Of a stretch of 20,208 nucleotides of DNA, positions 15,073 to 20,208 are shown one piece after another (the first letter of the stretch is position 1; every line of letters starts with the position of its first letter). Location: positions 1 through 20,208 of the forward strand of contig JAUWOI010000015.1 in the NCBI GenBank assembly GCA_030612185.1. The letters run 5' to 3'. This stretch comes from Anaerolineae bacterium. GTDB lineage: Bacteria; Chloroflexota; Anaerolineae; B4-G1. The position numbers were made by a program, and so were the translations under genes. A model generated the notes under the pieces. It worked only from the letters and a program-made list of their open reading frames with translations. It was not told the origin of the DNA and made no database searches.

Positions 15073-15489
15073 GTTGGCATATTCCCTGGCCGCTTCTTTG
15101 TGCTGGCGAAGATAGTCTCGGAAACGTAATAGTCTTTTCCAGGAGTCGCTGTTCCATTCAACCATGTGCAAATAGTGCGTCCTGCTACTTGGATCCCCTT
15201 TGGCGAAGACAAACCTTCGAGGATGTCCCGCATCTGGTCTGTATTCATACCCCAGACATTCGAGCGGCTCGATGCATTTCTCTATATCTTCCAGCCGCCA
15301 GACGGCTACGGCTATATCAATGATAGGTTTTGCTTCAAGTCCAGGGATGGCCGTGCTGCCAACGTGTTGAATGTCCATCACATAAGTACCGATAGAAGCG
15401 CGCAATACACGCTCCTCCTCAACAAAAAGGCGCTTCCACTCAGAGGAGTAAGGGACGAGTTTCACGGTTCCTCGTTGTAAACCGATCAC
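14968..15489 (-). CDS. GrpB family (UPF0157) protein
   Basis: 173-residue member of the GrpB/UPF0157 family, a nucleotidyltransferase-fold group; the biochemical function is not established. The defining stretch HVGSTAIPGLEAKPIIDI lies at about residues 42-59. YLHMVEWNSDSWKRLLRFRDYL and YANLKRELA complete the fold. The start is GTG, with GGAGG 4 nt upstream. A truncated second copy of the gene's 3' end occurs at 11773-11877. The upstream neighbour is a sulfotransferase ending in an attC-like box; downstream, a GTTAGAC box at 14894-14900 separates it from the GNAT gene. It is therefore probably another cassette, with imperfect borders. Confidence 0.9.
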   Translation of the reverse strand: MIGLQRGTVKLVPYSSEWKRLFVEEERVLRASIGTYVMDIQHVGSTAIPGLEAKPIIDIAVAVWRLEDIEKCIEPLECLGYEYRPDAGHPRRFVFAKGDPSSRTHYLHMVEWNSDSWKRLLRFRDYLRQHKEAAREYANLKRELARKSQGNRAFYTPGKAEFVESVLGRAFPK

Positions 15490-15557
15490 AAGGCCTCCCC
15501 CTACTGAATAATAGTCTCGGATAATGTCATCGCGGCTTGCGAAGCGCGAAGCATTTG

Positions 15558-15584
15558 GGCGGAACCGGCAACGCAGCGTTAGAC
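15558..15584 (-). repeat. Half attC-like site overlapping the sulfotransferase stop
   Basis: Minus-strand box GTCTAAC contains the TAA stop of the sulfotransferase (15579-15581), followed by GCTGCGTTGCCGG, which resembles an attC left arm. No matching right arm or GTTRRRY box is found in the 89 bp before the GrpB start. It is probably a truncated site. Confidence 0.35.
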
Positions 15585-16355
15585 GTTCGTTGGCGGTGAG
15601 TTAGTAACTATGCTCAATGTGCCTCTCGGCTTGTGTTTGCTTGAGATCATATATCGCTGAACCCACTCCTCAGACAGTGCGTCAGATTGTTTCTTCAGTC
15701 GTCGCTCTGCAAACACCAGGTTCTCAGGAATTGGGATATTCAGGTACTGGAGAACCTGGAGCGCTGTCGCCTCGTAAGCCAGTACCAGGTCCTCGTATAT
15801 CACTGTGAACGGCGTGACACCACATTCAGAAAAGTACTGCTGCCAGGCTGCCTCGTGCGTCACGATCTCTTGCACCAGGTAGTCAATCGCCTCGAAGTCA
15901 AATGCTGGCTCTTTGACCGGAACTGGCGGCTCGTCCGTAGTCCAGGCCCACACATCCGTCTGGATCGCCTTCCAAAAGGAGACGGCCTGCCGCACTTTGT
16001 CGCGACGAGTCATCCAGATGTAGTGCAGATTGGGAAAGACTATCTGCATCAGGTCAGGCACCGCCATCTCTCGACAGTCGGGAATCTGTCGTAACTTGCC
16101 GGCAAAGTCGTCGAAATACCCCCACATGACCTTGGCGCCAAACACGCCATTGGGAGTCGTGCCTTCCTCGAGGGCCTTGTCGAGGTAGTCAGCGTAGGTT
16201 GAGACGGACCAACGTTCCGACCAAAATAGTTCATCGTCTCGCCAGAAATACTCTTCCGGTCGCCCAGCGCTGCCTGTGTTTTTCAGTGCCTCACAGAGCA
16301 GTGAGCTCCCGCAGCGAGGAGTGCCACAGACGAGATACGAGGTATGGGGTCGCAT
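15579..16355 (-). CDS. Stf0-type sulfotransferase
   Basis: 258-residue PAPS-dependent sulfotransferase of the Stf0 family, known from mycobacterial trehalose 2-sulfotransferase. The 5'-phosphosulfate loop is YLVCGTPRCGSSLLCEAL at the N-terminus, followed by the family pattern TGSAGRPEEYFW. The 3'-phosphate motif is WMTRRDKVRQAVSFW. The C-terminal part VIYEDLVLAYEATALQVLQY fits. The ATG at 16355 is chosen for GAAGAGG 5 nt upstream; a GTG at 16379 and an adjacent ATG at 16358 are alternatives. The acceptor is probably a carbohydrate or glycolipid; that agrees with the mannoside genes nearby but is inference. The stop lies inside an attC-like box. Confidence 0.88.
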   Translation of the reverse strand: MRPHTSYLVCGTPRCGSSLLCEALKNTGSAGRPEEYFWRDDELFWSERWSVSTYADYLDKALEEGTTPNGVFGAKVMWGYFDDFAGKLRQIPDCREMAVPDLMQIVFPNLHYIWMTRRDKVRQAVSFWKAIQTDVWAWTTDEPPVPVKEPAFDFEAIDYLVQEIVTHEAAWQQYFSECGVTPFTVIYEDLVLAYEATALQVLQYLNIPIPENLVFAERRLKKQSDALSEEWVQRYMISSKHKPRGTLSIVTNSPPTNV

Positions 16356-16401
16356 CATTACCTCTTCACCTACCAGCACGGCCCGGAGTGATTCTGCTCC
16401 C

Positions 16402-16893
16402 TTATCCGGGATGATGACCCAGATCCTTGCGGAAAAAGATCTCCCCGATTCCCCCCTCGTTTATGCCAGCGATAAAGCCACACTCTTCGAAGCCGGCGTG
16501 CCGGTGCCACGCTTGCGGCGCTGGTTCGTTGGCCTGCGAAGAGATATACAATGCCGTATGCCCTTGCTGGCGCAAGACGTTTTCCAGATAGTGCAGCAGG
16601 GCCCTGCCGATACCCTGTTGGCGTTGGTCTTCCACTACCCAGATGAGAGCGATGTAGGGCACAACGGACCACAGGTATTCGAACCGCAGATAGCCGACCA
16701 ATCGCCCTGCCCTTTCCGCCACAATAATCTCGCCTTGTTCTATTTTGCGTTTGATGACTTCCGCTGGCATCGTCGGGTGATCCAGGGCCTGTCCTGAGCG
16801 GAGTCGAAGGGCGATGCACCCATCCAGGTCCATCCGATTGGCAAACCTGACGGCTCGACTGAGCTCGCCGAAGTCTTCGATCTGGTCAGCCAC
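16402..16893 (-). CDS. GNAT family N-acetyltransferase with repeat-derived insertion
   Basis: 163-residue acyltransferase. Motif A is IWVVEDQRQQGIGRALLHYL with the acetyl-CoA loop QQGIG; HTALYISSQANEPAPQAWHRHAG, split here by family motif B around HRHAGF, completes the fold. The start is GTG with AAGGGG about 9 nt upstream, and it overlaps the upstream methyltransferase by 8 nt, so the two are coupled. Residues about 29-37 (LRLRSGQAL) come from a 24-bp palindromic unit inserted in frame at 16788-16811, before the conserved core. The substrate is unknown. Confidence 0.88.
   Translation of the reverse strand: MADQIEDFGELSRAVRFANRMDLDGCIALRLRSGQALDHPTMPAEVIKRKIEQGEIIVAERAGRLVGYLRFEYLWSVVPYIALIWVVEDQRQQGIGRALLHYLENVLRQQGHTALYISSQANEPAPQAWHRHAGFEECGFIAGINEGGIGEIFFRKDLGHHPG
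16788..16811. repeat. Single 24-bp palindromic repeat unit inside the GNAT gene
   Basis: CCTGTCCTGAGCGGAGTCGAAGGG, same architecture as the two units at 3187-3234, differing by a few bases. It keeps the reading frame (8 codons, giving RLRSGQA) and lies in the N-terminal part of an unrelated protein. Confidence 0.85.
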
Positions 16894-17746
16894 GCTGCGA
16901 CACCCCTTTGCGTGCCCGGATAATCAGTGTGTAGGGCAGTCTGCGCACTATCTTGTACTCCCGAGAGTTGACATCAAATAGTCCCACGTAAGGAAAGCGG
17001 GCCAGTTCCTCGCTAGAAGCACCCTCAACGTCCGCCATGTTCTGCTCCACCAGCCGCTCCAGCACAAAGCCGGCCTGGATCAACTCGTTGACGATCTGAG
17101 CCAGGGTGCGCAGGTGGCCTCGCATCCGGGCCGTGGTGCCGTCCTCGTAGGTCCAGTCCCACTCCTCCGTATCGGGCCAGGCGGCGTAGTCCCCGATCTC
17201 GGGCGCGTCTGGATCACCGGTCAGGTGCCAGCCCACCGCCTGGAACCAGGGATGGCTGAGACAGAAGACGAACAGACCGCCCGGTTTCAGCACGCGCCAG
17301 GCTTCATCGTAGGCCCGCCGCAGGTCGGTCACGTAACCGAAGGCGTGGGAGGAGAGAGCGATGTCGAAGTGGCCGTCGGGAAAGGCGCTCAAGTCCTCGG
17401 CCACGCCTGCGACGAATTGTACATCAACCCCGTGATTGAGCGCAAGTCGCCGGGCGTGGGCGATCTGGGCTGGCGAAGGGTCCACGCCGACGCAGGTAGC
17501 GCCCCGTTTGGTCAGGGCGATGCTGTTCTGGCCGCCGCCGCAGCCGATCTCGATGACCCGCTTGCCGGCCACGCTTCGCGGTGACGCTTCGGCGGAACCG
17601 TCGCCCAGCAGGCCCAGTTCCCGCTCGCCGGGGGCTAATGGGCCGTAATGCACATCGTCGGTCGAGATGCGCGTATTGGCCTGGTATTGGGCCGAGATGG
17701 TATCCCAACTGCGGCGGTTCAGTTCAACGGTGTTGTGACTGTACAT
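16886..17746 (-). CDS. Class I SAM-dependent methyltransferase
   Basis: 286-residue methyltransferase. Motif I is VIEIGCGGGQNSIALTKRG and the acidic post-motif is VGVDPSPAQI; FDIALSSHAFGYVTD and VLKPGGLFVFCLSHP follow, a standard Methyltransf_11 core. The C-terminal WAWP-type region, rich in Trp, Glu and Asp (about residues 190-210), probably shapes the acceptor site. AGGTGG lies before the ATG. The gene starts 10 nt after the third GH130 gene and overlaps the GNAT gene by 8 nt, so GH130, methyltransferase and GNAT form one operon. A modification of a sugar product is plausible but not shown. Confidence 0.9.
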   Translation of the reverse strand: MYSHNTVELNRRSWDTISAQYQANTRISTDDVHYGPLAPGERELGLLGDGSAEASPRSVAGKRVIEIGCGGGQNSIALTKRGATCVGVDPSPAQIAHARRLALNHGVDVQFVAGVAEDLSAFPDGHFDIALSSHAFGYVTDLRRAYDEAWRVLKPGGLFVFCLSHPWFQAVGWHLTGDPDAPEIGDYAAWPDTEEWDWTYEDGTTARMRGHLRTLAQIVNELIQAGFVLERLVEQNMADVEGASSEELARFPYVGLFDVNSREYKIVRRLPYTLIIRARKGVSQRG

Positions 17747-17756
17747 TGGCCGCCAC

Positions 17757-18635
17757 CTACTTGCCTGTAACAGAATCCATTATTTCCGACATAGAGCATG
17801 TGGCCACAGCCATCACCCGGTCGGCCCCACCGTAGTAGACGTAAAGCGTCTCGTCGTTCACCACCTGGCCGCAACTAAAGACCACATTCGGCACGTCGCC
17901 CTTTACTTCCCAGGGCTCCCTTGGCCCGAGGATGAAATCCTCCCTCCGGTGGAGCACGACCGACGGATCGTCCGCATCCAGCAAGGCGAGACCCAGCCGA
18001 TAGACTTGGTCCTGGTCCACTGCGTGGTAGATGAGCAACCAGCCGTGCTTGGTCTTGATTGGCGGTCCGGCAATGCCCACTTTCTCGTGTTCCCAGGTGT
18101 TCGGGCGGGGTCGCATGATGACCTGATGGTCGGTCCAATGCAGCAGGTCATCAGAGTAACACAGCCAGATGTCCGGTGGCCGGCGGTGCAGCAGGCAGTA
18201 GCGGCCTCCGAACTTCTCTGGGAAGAGAGCGGCGTCCTTGTTGTCCTCGTCGGGCAGCATGATACCCAGCCGCTCCCAGGCGATGAGATTTTTCGACGCC
18301 GCCAGGGAGACGCGGGTGCCGTGCGTCGAATAGCCGACGTAGACCAGGTAAAAGGTATCGCCGATGCGGCTGACGCGTGGGTCTTCGACGCCCCGTGTCT
18401 CGAACTCTGTCGCCGGGCTGAGCACTGGCTTATCCAGCCGTGACCAGTGGAAGCCATCCTCGCTGACGGCGTAGCCGATGCGGGAGACGTAATCCACCCC
18501 CTGGGCACGATAGAGCATGTGAAACAGGCCATTGTGGTGGACGACGCCAGCGTTGAACACGTTGAGCGCCTCCCAGGCATTCAGCGGGTTCGGCTTAAAG
18601 ATAGGATTGCCAGGATAGCGTTTGAGAAGTTCCAT
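17757..18635 (-). CDS. GH130 family beta-mannoside phosphorylase-like protein
   Basis: 292-residue GH130 protein, the most compact of the three here. Motifs are YPGNPIFKP at the N-terminus, VEDPRV with catalytic Asp85, NKDAALFPEKFGGRY then LLHRRPPD (His150-Arg151), AGPPIKTKHGW, LLIYHAVDQDQV (His204), DVPNVVFSCG and VYYGGADRVMAVAT. The conserved His/Arg positions fit phosphate binding, so it is probably a phosphorylase making mannose 1-phosphate. The linkage (beta-1,2 or beta-1,4) cannot be read from sequence alone. A strong AGGAGGTGA lies 4 nt before the ATG. It is the first gene of an operon with the methyltransferase and GNAT genes and follows the GT-C glycosyltransferase gene by 108 bp. 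Confidence 0.92.
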   Translation of the reverse strand: MELLKRYPGNPIFKPNPLNAWEALNVFNAGVVHHNGLFHMLYRAQGVDYVSRIGYAVSEDGFHWSRLDKPVLSPATEFETRGVEDPRVSRIGDTFYLVYVGYSTHGTRVSLAASKNLIAWERLGIMLPDEDNKDAALFPEKFGGRYCLLHRRPPDIWLCYSDDLLHWTDHQVIMRPRPNTWEHEKVGIAGPPIKTKHGWLLIYHAVDQDQVYRLGLALLDADDPSVVLHRREDFILGPREPWEVKGDVPNVVFSCGQVVNDETLYVYYGGADRVMAVATCSMSEIMDSVTGK

Positions 18636-18743
18636 TTTTCACCTCCTGTTTCAACACTCAGTCAAGCGGCGGGTGAACGCTTACCATCTACCCTCCTCCA
18701 GGAATGGAGATCTCACGACCGCCTCAGCCTCGGGTCAAGCACC

Positions 18744-20036
18744 TCATCCAGGCCGTGGGAGAAAAGGACTCCTCCCAACAGGTTCATCATCATCCTTTAC
18801 CCTGCGGCCCCTCCCACCGCCCTTCATCAATGTGACGAAGCAGGCCACGACGGTCAGCCAGAAGCTCAACCCGACCCAGCCCAGAATCCTGGGGAGGAGA
18901 GGGGATTGGTACCACCAGGCCGGTGGCGGCACGAACAGGTGGAAGAAGAAGGGGCCGGGGTTCAACGAGATGAAAACCAGGTCAATCAAGCACAGGGCGT
19001 AGAAGAAGGGCTTGGCCCTCGGATCGTAGAGCCAGGCGTAGAGGGCCAACAGGGCCAGCCCCCAGACGAGGAACTGCTCGTTGACCACCTTCGAGGTGGC
19101 ATAATAGGTTAGGCAGAGCAGGGCCGCGCCCTTGACCAGGAAGGCCAGGCGATCCGACCACCCATCAACCGTCCACCGTCGTGCCCTGACCAGTACGGCC
19201 AGGTACAGGAGAGGAAACAGGGCGGCGAAGGCGTAAGCGGTGGGCAGGCCCAGGCTATCCCTCAGGTTTGGATTGACCACTCGCCACAGCCAGTACCCGA
19301 CGTTCAGGTTCTGCGGCACGCGGGTGGCGTGGGTGGCGAAAACGGCCAGATAGGAGCGAGCGTCGGTCAGCAGGAAGGGCAGCGAGATGGCGAGGGACAC
19401 CAGGCAGAAGGAGAGGGCGTAGCGCAGCGGCGCCGTCAGGTTTCGCTCCTTTTTCCACACATAGAAGACGAAGAAGGGCAGATAGAAAGCGGTGTAAAAG
19501 CCCTTGAAGCCAGCCGATACCCCCAACACCAGGGCGCTCCACGTGTCTCGCCCGTCGGCCAGAAGGAGTATGGAGACCAGGACGAGGAAAGCCGGCAGGG
19601 CGTCGAACATGCCCCACATGCTGGAAACAGCGATGGCGATGGGGTTGAGGAAATAAACCGCCATCACCGTCAGCGCCGTCCGCCGGCTGGTGGTCACTCT
19701 CTGTACCAGCCGCCACAGCAATAGAGCACAGGCGAGGTCGGTCAGAATGAGGGGCAGTTTCAGGGCCAGGTTGAAGACCAACTGGCTCCCGGAGAGCCTG
19801 AAGGCCCGGTAACCCAGCCAGCAGAAGATACTCCACAGCGGGGGATAGGCGAAGGGCAGCTCCGATTCGATGGCGTAGGGGCTCTGCCCGGCGTCCATGG
19901 CCTCCCCTACCAGCTTCCAGACCCTGAGGTCCCAGGGGTCTTCGGTGACCGGGGCCAGGGCCAGCCGCAGCAGCATACCGAACAGCAGAATCCAGAAGGT
20001 TGGCGAACGCAATGCTCGCCTCACCACGTCAGACAT
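18744..20036 (-). CDS. GT-C fold membrane glycosyltransferase, mannosyltransferase-like
   Basis: 430-residue polytopic membrane protein with about ten hydrophobic segments. The first external loop has an acidic motif, TEDPWDLRVW (Asp33 and Asp36), where GT-C enzymes place the metal-binding or catalytic acid. PYAIESELPFAYPPL and SMWGMFDALPAFL are typical of this group. The segment YATSKVVNEQFLVWGLALL resembles the PIG-M/GPI mannosyltransferase family signature. It should transfer a sugar, probably mannose, from a polyprenyl-phosphate donor at the outer face of the membrane. The C-terminus is hydrophilic and rich in Arg and Lys. GGGAGGT precedes the ATG. The mannosidase-like neighbours support a mannose link. 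GT87/GT39 assignments remain possible. Confidence 0.82.
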   Translation of the reverse strand: MSDVVRRALRSPTFWILLFGMLLRLALAPVTEDPWDLRVWKLVGEAMDAGQSPYAIESELPFAYPPLWSIFCWLGYRAFRLSGSQLVFNLALKLPLILTDLACALLLWRLVQRVTTSRRTALTVMAVYFLNPIAIAVSSMWGMFDALPAFLVLVSILLLADGRDTWSALVLGVSAGFKGFYTAFYLPFFVFYVWKKERNLTAPLRYALSFCLVSLAISLPFLLTDARSYLAVFATHATRVPQNLNVGYWLWRVVNPNLRDSLGLPTAYAFAALFPLLYLAVLVRARRWTVDGWSDRLAFLVKGAALLCLTYYATSKVVNEQFLVWGLALLALYAWLYDPRAKPFFYALCLIDLVFISLNPGPFFFHLFVPPPAWWYQSPLLPRILGWVGLSFWLTVVACFVTLMKGGGRGRRVKDDDEPVGRSPFLPRPG

Positions 20037-20098
20037 AATGACCTCCCCTGGGCATACTCAAAAGCAGAGGCGGTGCAGCGGCAGTTGGGACACTGCAC
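20021..20098 (-). CDS. Possible 25-residue cysteine-containing leader ORF
   Basis: GTG-started ORF with AGGAGGG 8 nt upstream, encoding a 25-residue peptide that begins MQCPNCRC and overlaps the first 16 nt of the glycosyltransferase gene. The CPNCRC cluster looks like half of a zinc ribbon. The ribosome site and the overlap argue for a real leader or coupling peptide; the short length and the hairpin covering its first codons argue for caution. Confidence 0.25.
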   Translation of the reverse strand: MQCPNCRCTASAFEYAQGRSLCLTW

Positions 20099-20102
20099 CG
20101 CC
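20069..20102 (-). repeat. Inverted repeat before the glycosyltransferase gene
   Basis: A perfect 10-bp stem, GGCGGTGCAG with CTGCACCGCC, around a 14-nt loop. On the minus strand it is followed by TCTGCTTTTG, so it could be a weak terminator of the upstream gene or a control element. It overlaps the start of the possible leader ORF. Confidence 0.5.
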
Positions 20103-20146
20103 CTTACCCTCCTGCCACGCCTACGGAGTTGAGACAAGGTTGTAGT

Positions 20147-20208
20147 CTATTCCTGTCCCTCATCCTCACGCTTGACCGGGGTGGGTTCCTGGTGCTCCGA
20201 GGGGCGGT
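20147..20208 (-). CDS. Partial C-terminal tail of an unidentified gene
   Basis: The last 19 codons of a frame entering from beyond the window, ending in a charged tail TPVKREDEGQE and TAG. The composition fits a hydrophilic protein C-terminus. The other two minus-strand frames give less protein-like sequence. Nothing can be said about function, and the call rests only on composition. Confidence 0.3.
   Translation of the reverse strand, partial: RPSEHQEPTPVKREDEGQE

Noticed and set aside
10035..15584. CRISPR array
   Set aside because: The repeated elements are palindromes of different lengths separated by genes, not short identical repeats with uniform spacers, and no cas gene is seen.

Overview
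The window reads as an accessory stretch of a GC-rich bacterial chromosome in which every convincing gene lies on the minus strand. The gene mix (three GH130 proteins, a GH2 beta-mannosidase, a COG4586/4587/3694-type ABC exporter) and short palindromic repeats inserted in frame inside coding sequence suggest Chloroflexota (Anaerolineae-like). That assignment is inference; no rRNA or other marker gene is present.

Layout along increasing coordinates (transcription runs right to left). (1) 1-5587: a SAM methyltransferase, two overlapping GH130 genes and a GH2 beta-mannosidase, a module for trimming or phosphorolysing beta-mannosides. (2) 5621-9995: an SDR oxidoreductase, two ABC-2 permeases, their ATPase (split by one frameshift) and a methyltransferase joined to it by an ATGA overlap. 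(3) about 10035-15584: small, mostly single-gene units (GNAT, methyltransferase, HIT plus Nudix, APH-like kinase, GNAT, GrpB family). These are separated by imperfect palindromes with the architecture of integron attC sites: three intact (10797-10855, 12984-13111, 14325-14408) and several partial ones. All point the same way, each sits just after a stop codon, and no integrase gene is visible. (4) 15579-18635: Stf0 sulfotransferase, GNAT, methyltransferase and a third GH130 gene. (5) 18744-20208: a GT-C membrane glycosyltransferase resembling mannosyltransferases, a possible 25-residue leader ORF, and the tail of another gene.

The mannoside genes on both sides could act together: the GT-C enzyme would build mannosylated products from lipid-linked sugar, and the GH130 and GH2 enzymes would turn over mannosides. 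The central block looks like an integrase-less integron cassette array (CALIN) of nucleotide hydrolases, acyltransferases, a kinase and methyltransferases, embedded in this locus.

The points most worth following up are the attC-like array, a 165-bp duplication that carries a truncated GrpB gene, 24-bp palindromic units inserted in frame in two unrelated genes, and one GH130 paralogue that has lost the conserved His/Arg positions its two relatives keep.
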